Source: Prescottella equi (GTDB lineage: Bacteria > Actinomycetota > Actinomycetes > Mycobacteriales > Mycobacteriaceae). From it: 64,000 nt of DNA. Numbering within the stretch: position 1 is the stretch's first letter; each line of letters opens with the position of its first letter. Of the stretch, positions 9,315 through 17,046 are shown piece by piece. Location: positions 207,798 to 271,797 of the forward strand of contig NZ_LWTX01000007.1 in the NCBI RefSeq assembly GCF_002094305.1, read 5' to 3'. A model generated the notes under the pieces. The model worked only from the letters and a program-made list of their open reading frames with translations, searched no databases and was not told where the DNA came from. A program made the position numbers and the translations under genes.

Positions 9315-10145
9315 CTAGGACTGCTGAGCGTCCGCGGCCGGAGCCTCGGCCTCTGCCTCGGCGGCCGGAGCGGCCTGCGAGAGGAGCTCCTGCTCCCACT
9401 CGGCGAGCGGCTCGCCCGTGCCGGCCTCCGGCTTGGCGTCCTTGTCGGCGCTCGCACCGGCGCGAGCCTGCAGGCCCTCTGCGACGGCGGAGGCGACGAC
9501 CTTGGTCAGCAGGGCGGCGCTACGGATCGCATCGTCGTTGCCCGGGATCGGGTAGTCGACGACGTCGGGGTCGCAGTTGGTGTCCAGGATCGCGATGACC
9601 GGGATGTTCAGCTTGCGCGCCTCGCCGACGGCGATGTGCTCCTTGTTGGTGTCGACGACCCAGATGGCCGACGGAACCTTGGCCATGTCCCGGATGCCGC
9701 CGAGGGTGCGGTCGAGCTTGGTCATCTCACGCGTGAGCATGAGGATTTCCTTCTTGGTGCGACCCTCGAAGCCACCGGTCTGCTCCATCGACTCGAGCTC
9801 CTTCAGGCGCTGCAGGCGCTTGTGGACGGTCGAGAAGTTGGTGAGCATGCCGCCGAGCCAACGCTGGTTGACGTAGGGCATCCCGACGCGAGTTGCCTCG
9901 CCGGCGATGGACTCCTGCGCCTGCTTCTTGGTACCGACGAACAGGATGGTGCCGCCGTGAGCGACGGTCTCCTTGACGAACTCGTACGCCTTGTCGATGT
10001 ACGTCAGCGTCTGCTGCAGGTCGATGATGTAGATGCCGTTGCGGTCGGTGAAGATGAAACGCTTCATCTTCGGGTTCCAACGGCGGGTCTGGTGCCCGAA
10101 GTGTGCGCCGCTGTCGAGCAGCTGCCGCATGGTTACAACAGCCAT
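9315..10145 (-). CDS. rpsB: 30S ribosomal protein S2
   Basis: A structural protein of the small subunit. It begins [19 protein letters not shown], has [21 protein letters not shown], the FVGTKKQAQ segment and the [15 protein letters not shown] motif. The C-terminus has an alanine- and glutamate-rich extension (last about 40 residues), common in actinobacteria. Length 276. The ATG at 10145 has AAGAGGT about 11 bases upstream. It is the first gene of rpsB-tsf. The 330-bp region upstream holds its promoter and a leader of perhaps 150 nt. Confidence 0.97.
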   Translation of the reverse strand: MAVVTMRQLLDSGAHFGHQTRRWNPKMKRFIFTDRNGIYIIDLQQTLTYIDKAYEFVKETVAHGGTILFVGTKKQAQESIAGEATRVGMPYVNQRWLGGMLTNFSTVHKRLQRLKELESMEQTGGFEGRTKKEILMLTREMTKLDRTLGGIRDMAKVPSAIWVVDTNKEHIAVGEARKLNIPVIAILDTNCDPDVVDYPIPGNDDAIRSAALLTKVVASAVAEGLQARAGASADKDAKPEAGTGEPLAEWEQELLSQAAPAAEAEAEAPAADAQQS

Positions 10146-10475
10146 GGCTGTGTACCTCTTCTTTCATGTGCCGGTTGTCGCAGGAATCGGTAACTCCTGC
10201 CCTGGCGCCCGCCCGGTGTCGGACCTGCACGAATGCGGGACCAGCCGACAGCCGGTTTTGTGCGCGGGCGCGCGAAGTCGGACTGTGCGTGCACAGACCG
10301 CCCGACAAGTGTACGGCGTGGGCCGCTACCGGCCTAACCCGCCGGTCGGGGGCCTTCCGGCAGCACTGACACCGCGGTACCTGGAGCGCTCGGAAATCTG
10401 TGGACAGGAATTTCCTCCATCCACAATCCGCTCCGCGGCAGCCCACCGCGCGGTTGCGTCGGGTTGGCTCGGCGA
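10146..10475. other. intergenic region upstream of rpsB and the M23 gene, with a candidate rpsB promoter
   Basis: This is the longest gap in the window without a gene. On the minus strand a possible promoter reads TTAGGC (10332-10337), an 18-bp spacer, then TACACT (10308-10313). It would give rpsB a leader of about 155 nt. Leaders of rpsB in other bacteria can be feedback-regulated by S2, but no known leader fold was recognised here. No open reading frame with a binding site was seen. Promoter elements are pattern matches only. Confidence 0.35.
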
Positions 10476-11057
10476 ATGACTTCGACGACGTTCGCACGGG
10501 CGCTGGTGTGCGTGGCGCTGTTCCTCGTGTCGTGTCCGGCCGCGACGGCAGGTCCGGCGGCGGCCGCGCCGATGCCCGCGCAGGGCCCCGTGACGGTGAC
10601 CGCGCCGGTTGCCACGACGAACCGACAACCGTTCGGCTGGCCGTTGCGACCGCGCCCGCCGGTGGTGCGGCCGTTCGATCTTCCGGAGCGCAACTGGCTT
10701 CCCGGGCACCGCGGCGTCGACCTCGCCGCGGTGCCCGGCCAGACGGTTCTCGCCGCGGGAGCGGGCACGGTCGTGTTCGCGGGCACGGTCGCCGGCAAGC
10801 CGGTCGTCTCCGTCGATCACCCCGGCGGGCTGCGCACCACGTACGAACCGGTCGAGGCGACGGTCTCGGCAGGACGACGCGTCGAACGTGGAACCGTTCT
10901 GGGCACCGTTGCACCCGGGCACCCCGAGTGCGCCGCGGCGGCATGCCTGCATTGGGGGCTACGGCGGGATCGCGAGTATCTCGACCCGCTCCCTCTGGTC
11001 GGGGCGGTGCGAATGCGCCTGCTACCGAGCGGTGGGACCGATCACGCGCGCGGGTGA
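10476..11057 (+). CDS. secreted M23-family (LytM-like) peptidase
   Basis: A 193-residue exported protein with a signal peptide (hydrophobic stretch about residues 5-25, then alanine-rich) and an M23/LysM-type endopeptidase domain. GHRGVDLAA supplies the first zinc His and Asp (HxxxD). The closing motif reads ACLHWGLR, so the catalytic first His of the usual HxH is a Cys here while the zinc His is kept. It may cleave peptidoglycan or act as a non-enzymatic activator. ATG at 10476 begins the signal peptide; a TTG four codons earlier is possible. The position next to rpsB matches Rv2891. Its last 16 bp overlap the convergent xerC 3' end. Confidence 0.82.
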   Translation: MTSTTFARALVCVALFLVSCPAATAGPAAAAPMPAQGPVTVTAPVATTNRQPFGWPLRPRPPVVRPFDLPERNWLPGHRGVDLAAVPGQTVLAAGAGTVVFAGTVAGKPVVSVDHPGGLRTTYEPVEATVSAGRRVERGTVLGTVAPGHPECAAAACLHWGLRRDREYLDPLPLVGAVRMRLLPSGGTDHARG

Positions 11058-11983
11058 GCCTGGTCGTGCACCGCCCGCAGTCGCGCCACCGAGACGTGCG
11101 TGTAGAGCTGGGTGGTCGCAAGACTCGAGTGCCCCAGCAACTCCTGCACCACGCGCAGGTCCGCACCACCCTCCAGGAGGTGGGTGGCCGCCGAGTGCCG
11201 CAGACCGTGCGGCGCGAGGTCCGGGGCGCCGGGGACCGCCTGCACTACGTCGTGCACCACCGCCCGCGCCTGGCGCTGGTCGAGACGTCCGCCCCGTCGG
11301 CCGAGCAGCAGCGCGTCGCCCGAACGCTCGTTCACCAGTTCCGGGCGCCCGGAACGCAACCACGCCCCGATCGCGTCCTCGGCCGGCCGGCCGAACGGGA
11401 CCACCCGCTCCTTGTCACCCTTGCCCAGTACCCGCAGCACTCGCCGATCGTGATCGATGTCGCCGAGATCGAGCCCGCACAGCTCGCCGACGCGGATCCC
11501 GGTCGAGTACAGCAACTCGACGATCAAGCGGTCCCGTACGGCCACGGGATCTTCCTGGGCCGCACCGGATTCCGCCGCGACCATCGCTTCCGCGGCCTGC
11601 TCCTGGCGCAGCACGGGTGGCAGCGTGCGGTGTGCCTTGGGGGCGACCAGCCGGATGCCGGGATCCACGGGCATCCGCCCCGTGCGTTCGGCCCAGGCGG
11701 TGAAACCCTTCGCCGACGACGTCCGCCGCGCGAGCGTCGTCCGAGCCGTACCCGCCGCCGCCTGCGCCGCGAGCCAGGCGCGCAACACCCGCAGATCCAG
11801 GTCCGCCAGCACCGCGTCGGGCCGATCGCGGCACAGGAAACCGAGCAGACCGGCCACGTCCGCACGGTAGGCGCGAACGGTGTGTTCGGATCGGCCCCGT
11901 TCGAGACGGAGGTACTCGTCGTAGTCGTCGAGGTGCATCCGCAGCGGGGGCGGCAGTTGCGAATCGGGCGACCGAGAATCCAT
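11042..11983 (-). CDS. xerC: tyrosine recombinase XerC
   Basis: Resolves chromosome dimers at dif with XerD during division. At 313 residues it has the SAM-like N-terminal core-binding domain (about 16-100) and the catalytic domain with all active residues: Arg164 (STGIRVGEL), Lys188 (GKGDKER), His259 and Arg262 ([12 protein letters not shown]), His285 ([10 protein letters not shown]) and the nucleophile Tyr294 (QLYTH). The ATG at 11983 (MDSRSPDSQ) is the first start before the core-binding domain. Further upstream the frame only runs through the antisense of the transporter gene. Rv2894c orthologue by order. Confidence 0.94.
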   Translation of the reverse strand: MDSRSPDSQLPPPLRMHLDDYDEYLRLERGRSEHTVRAYRADVAGLLGFLCRDRPDAVLADLDLRVLRAWLAAQAAAGTARTTLARRTSSAKGFTAWAERTGRMPVDPGIRLVAPKAHRTLPPVLRQEQAAEAMVAAESGAAQEDPVAVRDRLIVELLYSTGIRVGELCGLDLGDIDHDRRVLRVLGKGDKERVVPFGRPAEDAIGAWLRSGRPELVNERSGDALLLGRRGGRLDQRQARAVVHDVVQAVPGAPDLAPHGLRHSAATHLLEGGADLRVVQELLGHSSLATTQLYTHVSVARLRAVHDQAHPRA

Positions 11984-12032
11984 GCACTCAACCGTCGCTG
12001 CGACCACCGGAATTCGCAAGTGTCCGCGCCGG

Positions 12033-12038
12033 TAGGGT
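12033..12038 (+). promoter_or_regulatory. -10 box TAGGGT of the MFS gene, leaderless
   Basis: TAGGGT ends 6 bases before the GTG at 12045 and no ribosome binding site is present. This is the spacing expected if transcription begins at or next to the start codon, as is common in Mycobacteriales. Confidence 0.55.
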
Positions 12039-12044
12039 TCTCGC

Positions 12045-13220
12045 GTGAAACGAGCGATTCCCCTCCCCATGTTGTGCGTTCTGGCCCTACTCTCGGCGAT
12101 CGCTCCCCTGGCCACCGACATGTACCTTCCGGCGTTGCCGTCGATGACGGGCGCGCTCGACACGTCGGACACGAGCGTGCAGCTGACGCTCGCCACCTTC
12201 ATGGCCGGACTCGGCGTGGGCCAGCTGATCGTCGGACCGCTGTCCGACGGCCTGGGCCGGCGGAAGCTGCTCATCGTCGGGACCGTGTTGTGCGCGATCA
12301 GCGGGGTGTTGTGCGCGATCGCCCCCACCGTGGAGATCCTCATCGCGGCCCGCCTGCTGCAGGGTTTCAGCGGCGGCGCCGGAATCGTGTTGGCGCGCGC
12401 CGTGATCGCGGACCGCGCCAAGGGCGACGTCGCGGCCCGGCTGTTCAGCATCATGATGATCATCGGCGGCGTGGCACCCGTCGTCGCCCCGTTGATGGGC
12501 GGCGCGCTGCTCGGCCCGATCGGGTGGCGGGGCATCTTCTGGGTCCTCGCCGGGGCGTCGATCGTCATGTTCCTGGGCGTGCTGTTCCTGGTCCCGGAGA
12601 CGCTTCCGAAGGATCGCCGGCACGGCGGCGGGCTGGCGGCGCTGACCCGGAACATGAACTACGTCGTGCGCAACCGCGTGTACGTGGGCTACGCGCTGAC
12701 GTTCGCGTTCGGCTTCGGCGCGTTGTTCTCGTACATCTCGGCGTCGTCGTTCGTCGTCCAGGAGGTGATGGGCCTGTCCCCCGGCCAGTTCTCGATCGTC
12801 TTCGCGATCAACTCGGCGGGCATCGTCGCCGGCAGCATCGTCAACACCAAGCTCATCGGAACGTTCCAGGCCCGCCAACTGCTGACGTTCGGCGTCGGTC
12901 TGCTGCTCACCGCGGGCGTGTCGCTCCTGCTCGCGACCACCGTCGGTGGCACGCGGATCTGGATGGTCCTGCCGCTGCTGTTCGGTGTGGTCACGAGCAT
13001 CGGCTTCATCATGGGCAATGCCACGGCACTGGCCCAGGGGCAAGTGCCGGAGGCCGCCGGCACCGGCTCGGCGCTGATGGGCGCCTGCCAGTTCGGACTC
13101 GCCGCCATCGTGTCGCCGCTGGTGGGGATCGGTGGTACCGCGGTACCGATGGCGATCGCGATCGTCGTCTCGGGCGCCGTCGCGATGACCGCTCTGAGGA
13201 CTTTGGCCCGCACCGCGTAG
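12045..13220 (+). CDS. multidrug efflux MFS transporter, Bcr/CflA subfamily
   Basis: A proton-driven drug exporter in the inner membrane. It has 391 residues with about 12 hydrophobic helices. The first helix carries the [10 protein letters not shown] sequence characteristic of Bcr/CflA (DHA1) exporters, followed by motif [14 protein letters not shown], near residue 65. [19 protein letters not shown] is the conserved helix 4 sequence. Substrates in this subfamily include bicyclomycin, sulfonamides and chloramphenicol; which applies here is unknown. GTG at 12045 is supported by a -10 box TAGGGT six bases upstream. Divergent from xerC. Confidence 0.9.
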   Translation: MKRAIPLPMLCVLALLSAIAPLATDMYLPALPSMTGALDTSDTSVQLTLATFMAGLGVGQLIVGPLSDGLGRRKLLIVGTVLCAISGVLCAIAPTVEILIAARLLQGFSGGAGIVLARAVIADRAKGDVAARLFSIMMIIGGVAPVVAPLMGGALLGPIGWRGIFWVLAGASIVMFLGVLFLVPETLPKDRRHGGGLAALTRNMNYVVRNRVYVGYALTFAFGFGALFSYISASSFVVQEVMGLSPGQFSIVFAINSAGIVAGSIVNTKLIGTFQARQLLTFGVGLLLTAGVSLLLATTVGGTRIWMVLPLLFGVVTSIGFIMGNATALAQGQVPEAAGTGSALMGACQFGLAAIVSPLVGIGGTAVPMAIAIVVSGAVAMTALRTLARTA

Positions 13221-13239
13221 GGCGCGGGCCGGGGCGTAC

Positions 13240-14019
13240 TCAGTGGGCCGTCGCCTCGGCCGCCGCCAGTTCCGACTTCCACACCCGGAAGCCCTCCTCG
13301 GTGCGGCCGCGCCGCCAGTACCCGGAGATCGAGGCCGACGCCGCGGGCACCCCGTGTTCCTTGCGGATGTAGGGACGCAAGCCGTGCATGACGGCGTCGG
13401 CCTCGCCGTGGATGAAGACGTGGACGTCACCCGGCAGCCACGGCATCGCCCGGACCGCCGACACGAGCGGCGCGTTCGTCCCGGAGATGTCCTCCCCTGC
13501 CGCATCCGAGGTCGTGCCGCGGTGGATCCAGGAGACCTGCACGCCCGGCCCCGCCGGCAGCGCGATCTCGTCGTCGACGTCGGCGACCTCGATGAAAACC
13601 CGGGCCACCGCGTCGGGAGCCAACGCCGCGACCGCCGTCGAAATCGCCGGGAGGGCCGACTCGTCCCCGGCGATGAGGTGCCAATCGGCGTCCGCGCGCG
13701 GCGTGTACGCCCCGCCCGGTCCGCGCAGCCTCACCGTGGCGCCCGGCTGGACGGACGCCGCCCACGGCCCGGCGACGCCCTCGTCGCCGTGGACGACGAA
13801 GTCGATCGCGATCTCCCGTGCCACCGGGTCGACGGACCGGACCGTGTAGGTGCGGAGCACCGTGTCGTCACCCGAACCGAACTCGATCTTGACGTAGGAA
13901 TCGGTGAACTCGGACGGCTCGAAGGTCTCGAACCCAGGGTCTCCCAATACGACGCGCACCATGTGTCGTGCGATCCGCTCCGTCCGCACGACCGTCCACG
14001 TCGATGTCTTCCTTGCCAC
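13240..14019 (-). CDS. siderophore-interacting protein, ViuB-like FAD-binding ferric reductase
   Basis: A 259-residue protein of the SIP/FAD_binding_9 family that reduces ferric siderophores with a flavin in the cytoplasm to release iron. The FAD-binding barrel has LRTYTVRSVD (FAD motif RxYT) near residue 60. It is followed by DFVVHGDEGVAGPWAASVQPG, GDESALPAI (pyridine-nucleotide domain) and the family C-terminal YWRRGRTEEGFR. GTG at 14019 has GAGGAG eight bases upstream. The promoter contains a 38-bp palindrome resembling an IdeR iron box, so expression is probably iron-repressed. The position between xerC and dprA matches Rv2895c (viuB). Confidence 0.93.
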   Translation of the reverse strand: MARKTSTWTVVRTERIARHMVRVVLGDPGFETFEPSEFTDSYVKIEFGSGDDTVLRTYTVRSVDPVAREIAIDFVVHGDEGVAGPWAASVQPGATVRLRGPGGAYTPRADADWHLIAGDESALPAISTAVAALAPDAVARVFIEVADVDDEIALPAGPGVQVSWIHRGTTSDAAGEDISGTNAPLVSAVRAMPWLPGDVHVFIHGEADAVMHGLRPYIRKEHGVPAASASISGYWRRGRTEEGFRVWKSELAAAEATAH

Positions 14020-14040
14020 TGCGCACTCCTCGAAATCACA

Positions 14041-14078
14041 AACAGTCTATGGTTAGCGTTGCCTAACCATAGACTGTT
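14041..14078. promoter_or_regulatory. iron-box-like palindrome upstream of the siderophore-interacting gene
   Basis: Perfect 16-bp arms (AACAGTCTATGGTTAG and complement) flank CGTTGC. The minus-strand segment TTAGGCAACGCTAACCATA matches the IdeR/DtxR consensus TTAGGTTAGGCTAACCTAA at 14 of 19 positions. The minus-strand hexamer TAGACT (14044-14049) could be the -10 box of the gene, so a bound repressor would cover it. The same repeat also lies downstream of the GIY-YIG-like gene (stop 14095) and is followed on the minus strand by TTGTGATTT, so it could serve as its terminator. Both roles are inferred. Confidence 0.7.
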
Positions 14079-14094
14079 CGAGCGCCTCGCGGCG

Positions 14095-15228
14095 TCAGCG
14101 ACCGTGCGGACGCGCCATCGTCAGCCGCTGCACCCAACCGTGCGCCGGCCACACCTTGAGTCCGGCCCGGTCCGGCGTGACCCGGGTGCCGACAAACGCG
14201 GATTCGAGTTCGACGTCCCGCTCACCGGTGAACCGGAACTGCTGATCCGCGACGGCACCCACCTGGTTCCAGGACCGTGCCCGGAACACCGCACGGACGA
14301 TGTTGTCGGCGAAGACGATCACCGGCAGATCAGCCACGTTGCGTGCGGCGGCACCCGCACGCCAGGGGCCACGCGCCGCCTCGTACACGTCCTCGGCGGA
14401 CAGCGACGGATCCGCCGCGGCGGGAACCCGCACCAGCGCGCCCGGAACCGGCAGCTCCGGCGCCGGCAGCGCGGAGTACTGGACCGCCAACTCCTCCACC
14501 GACATCGCGCGCCGCTCGAGATCCGCAGGTTCGCCAGCCAGGTTGGTCAACACCGGACGGGTCGAACGACGTTCGAGCAGCCGGAGGGCGTCGGTGACGA
14601 CGTGGACCGCCTCGCGCGCTTCCGCCGCCGCATCGTGAGCCGTCTCGATCCGGTGCCGCAGCACGATGTGGTCCACCGAATGTCCGGCCGCGTAGATGTC
14701 TCGGATCCGCTGGATCCACGCAGCCCGGGCCTCGTCCCGGTCGGGATCCCCCACGGCCTCCGAATCGAGCGTGCCGGCCTCGCCCAGCGCATCCCAATCG
14801 TGCGAGTAGATCTTGTTGCCACGGCCGGCGCCGACGTAGAAGATCGACCTGTCCCGGGGATCTCGCAACGCGTACACGTAGAGTCCGAGGTTCTCGACGA
14901 CCCGGGGCGAGAGCGGATTCGGCGCGGGCTTCCGCTCCCGCGGCTCGGCTGTGATCACACGCATGACCGCGAGCCGGAGAGCGTCGGAAACTGCGACGCC
15001 GCCGACGGCCGGCCCCTCGAACAGGACCTCGGCCGCGTCCCGCACCGAACTGAATGTCCGTCCCGCGTTGTCGGCGAGCGCGCCCACCACCGCAGCGAAC
15101 TCGGCGAGGCGCACCTTGGGATCGCTCACCACGCCACGTCCCTCGTCGTTCGTGAGGAAGTCGCGGATTCCCGGTGCTGCCAGGAGCACGAGGGTGATGT
15201 CATCGGGAACGGTCCAGACGGTAGCCAT
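14095..15228 (-). CDS. protein with LEM-3-like GIY-YIG nuclease domain, function unknown
   Basis: A 377-residue protein. Residues about 113-215 resemble the GIY-YIG nuclease fold of the LEM-3 type: GLYVYALRDP holds the first strand and IFYVGAGRGNKIYSH the second. WIQRIRDIYAAG is the conserved helix, and AAAEAREAVHVV carries a glutamate at the expected metal-binding place. The N-terminal about 110 residues and the C-terminal about 160 (including RAVFRARSWNQVG and QQFRFTGERD) are not recognised. The ATG at 15228 follows a TAAAGT -10 box by six bases, with no binding site. It stands alone between hadA-like and iron genes; no methylase or mobile element is nearby. Nuclease activity is inferred, not shown. 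Confidence 0.7.
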   Translation of the reverse strand: MATVWTVPDDITLVLLAAPGIRDFLTNDEGRGVVSDPKVRLAEFAAVVGALADNAGRTFSSVRDAAEVLFEGPAVGGVAVSDALRLAVMRVITAEPRERKPAPNPLSPRVVENLGLYVYALRDPRDRSIFYVGAGRGNKIYSHDWDALGEAGTLDSEAVGDPDRDEARAAWIQRIRDIYAAGHSVDHIVLRHRIETAHDAAAEAREAVHVVTDALRLLERRSTRPVLTNLAGEPADLERRAMSVEELAVQYSALPAPELPVPGALVRVPAAADPSLSAEDVYEAARGPWRAGAAARNVADLPVIVFADNIVRAVFRARSWNQVGAVADQQFRFTGERDVELESAFVGTRVTPDRAGLKVWPAHGWVQRLTMARPHGR

Positions 15229-15234
15229 GACGCG

Positions 15235-15240
15235 ACTTTA
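15235..15240 (-). promoter_or_regulatory. -10 box TAAAGT of the GIY-YIG-like gene, leaderless
   Basis: On the minus strand TAAAGT ends 6 bases before the ATG at 15228, without a ribosome binding site. It supports this start codon. Confidence 0.55.
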
Positions 15241-15379
15241 GGCGATCACAGGACCCGACGCGGTCCGCCTTGTCGTCCGGCGACCGGATATCCGGTTCCG
15301 GGAAGGTCTCCTGTGGCGGAAACGACACGCATCTGCCCGATATCGGTTACCGGGAGCAAATTTCCGTCACACTCGGAGG

Positions 15380-15913
15380 GTGACCCGACCAGCGGAATCG
15401 ACCGAGGAACGTGCCGCGCGCGCCGAGCGCCTGGTCGGCTACAGCTACCGCATGCCGGACTTCTACGAGGTGGGCCGCGAAAAGGTCCGCGAGTACGCGA
15501 CCGCGGTGCAGAACGCCCATCCCGCCCACCACGACGAGCAGGCCGCCCGGGACCTCGGCCACAGCGCCCTCGTCGCGCCCCTGACCTTCGTGTCGGTGAT
15601 CGGAATCATCGCGCAGAAGTACCTCTTCGAGCAGATCGTGCCCGGGTTCGACCTCAGCCAGATTCTGCAGACGGACCAGAAACTGGTGTTCCATCGGCCG
15701 ATCCGGGCCGGGGACCGCCTCACCGTCGACGTCTCGCTGGAGTCGTTCCGGCAGACGGCCGGTAGCGACATCATCGTCACGAAGAACGAGGTCTGCGACG
15801 ATGCAGGTGTACCGGTCGTGACCACCCTGACCACGCTGGTGGGCCGTACCGGCGACACATCCGATCCCCTTCGGATTCAGCGCATCAAGGACGTGATGAT
15901 GCGCGAGGCCTGA
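15380..15913 (+). CDS. HadA-like MaoC-type (3R)-hydroxyacyl-ACP dehydratase subunit
   Basis: A 177-residue hotdog-fold protein. LVGYSYRMPDFYEVGREKVR, EYATAVQNAHPAHHD, LVAPLTFVSV and the closing IIVTKNEV and LTTLVGR segments follow the pattern of mycobacterial HadA/HadC. Those proteins bind substrate in the FAS-II dehydratase that extends mycolic acid chains. The hydratase-2 catalytic motif of HadB is not present, so a catalytic partner is expected, but none is adjacent. The gene is monocistronic and divergent from the GIY-YIG-like gene. The GTG at 15380 overlaps a GGAGG, so the start is unusual: either leaderless from CACACT six bases upstream, or wrongly placed. A role in another acyl-CoA hydratase is the alternative. 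Confidence 0.8.
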   Translation: MTRPAESTEERAARAERLVGYSYRMPDFYEVGREKVREYATAVQNAHPAHHDEQAARDLGHSALVAPLTFVSVIGIIAQKYLFEQIVPGFDLSQILQTDQKLVFHRPIRAGDRLTVDVSLESFRQTAGSDIIVTKNEVCDDAGVPVVTTLTTLVGRTGDTSDPLRIQRIKDVMMREA

Positions 15914-15924
15914 TCGACCGGGGA

Positions 15925-17046
15925 TCAGCCGCGCCGGAACCACCCCGATTCGTCGGAGCCGACGAATCCGTCCAACTCGAGCACCGGCAGCACTGCCCGC
16001 ACCCGCTCGATCGTGACCCCTGATTCCTCCGACAGTTCGCGGGTGCTGCACGTTCCGGCGGCCGGCAGTGCCTCGTAGACGGTCGCCGCGTCACCCTGGA
16101 GAACGTCCAGCGCGCGGGCCGGCCCGAGACCCTCGCCATCGACGCCGATCGGACCGGCCTCCTCGACGACGTCCGCGGCGCTCGAGACCAGCCGCGCCTC
16201 ACCTTCCCGAATCATCCGATGGCATCCCGTCGATGCCGCCGACGTCACCGGGCCCGGCACCGCGAGCACCGGCCGGCCCAGTCGCCGCCCCCACGTCGCC
16301 GTGTTCCGGGCTCCGCTGCGCCAGCCCGCCTCGACCACGACGACCGCCTCGGACAGCCCGGCCACCAACCGATTTCGGGCCAGGAACCGGTACCGCGCGG
16401 GCGAGGTCCCCGGCGGGTACTCGCTGATCACCGCACCGTCGCGGGCGATCTGCTGCAGCAGCCGCCCGTGGCCGGCCGGATAGGCGCGGTCGACGCCACA
16501 CGCCAGCACCGCGACGGTCAGCCCGCCCACGCCGAGCGCCGCCCGATGCGCCGCCGCATCGACCCCGAATGCCGCGCCGGACACGATCGTCCAGCCGTCG
16601 GCTGCGAGGTCACCGACGATCTCGGCGGTCACATGCTCCCCGTAGGAGCTGGCCGCGCGGGTACCCACCACCGCGACCGACCGCGCCGCCAACTCGTCGA
16701 CCGACGTGTCGCCGAGAACCCACAGCGCCAACGGTGCACCGTCGTCGCGACCGGACCCGAGCGCGTCGAAGGCGAGCAGTCGCCAGCGCGGCCACTCGTC
16801 GTCGTCCGGGGTCACGAGTCGCCCGCCCATCGACCGCAGCAGGTCCAGGTCGCGGGCGGCGGTGTCGAGATGCGCCCGCGCCGACGTCCGCCGGTCCAGG
16901 AAGCTCGACAAATCCCGCTCCCGCACCGCCCGCGCGGCGTCCACCGGTCCCACCGCAGCCGCGAGCTGGGCCAGCGGCGGGCACGCCCCCTGCACCACCT
17001 TCGACAGATAGGCCCAGGCCAGCAGCCGCGGATCGTGCCCCGTCAC
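15925..17046 (-). CDS. dprA: DNA-processing protein DprA
   Basis: Binds incoming single-stranded DNA and loads RecA in natural transformation; its role in this group is unclear. The Rossmann-like DprA domain runs from about residue 115: SVAVVGTRAASSYGE, IVSGAAFGVDAAAHRAAL, LACGVDRAYPAGH, VISEYPPGTSP and the RNRLVAGLSEAVVVVEAG core. A C-terminal winged-helix DML1-like domain (CSTRELSEESGVT) follows. 373 residues. GTG at 17046 overlaps the comM stop as GTGA, so translation is coupled. The longer in-frame extension is antisense to comM. Rv2896c orthologue. Confidence 0.93.
   Translation of the reverse strand: MTGHDPRLLAWAYLSKVVQGACPPLAQLAAAVGPVDAARAVRERDLSSFLDRRTSARAHLDTAARDLDLLRSMGGRLVTPDDDEWPRWRLLAFDALGSGRDDGAPLALWVLGDTSVDELAARSVAVVGTRAASSYGEHVTAEIVGDLAADGWTIVSGAAFGVDAAAHRAALGVGGLTVAVLACGVDRAYPAGHGRLLQQIARDGAVISEYPPGTSPARYRFLARNRLVAGLSEAVVVVEAGWRSGARNTATWGRRLGRPVLAVPGPVTSAASTGCHRMIREGEARLVSSAADVVEEAGPIGVDGEGLGPARALDVLQGDAATVYEALPAAGTCSTRELSEESGVTIERVRAVLPVLELDGFVGSDESGWFRRG

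Noticed and set aside
8184..10193. 669-codon open frame on the plus strand
   Set aside because: Antisense to tsf and rpsB, both certain genes; the translation is low-complexity and lacks a binding site.
10400..13372. 990-codon open frame on the plus strand across xerC and the MFS gene
   Set aside because: Overlaps three well-supported genes in other frames, with Arg/Gly-rich composition and no motif.
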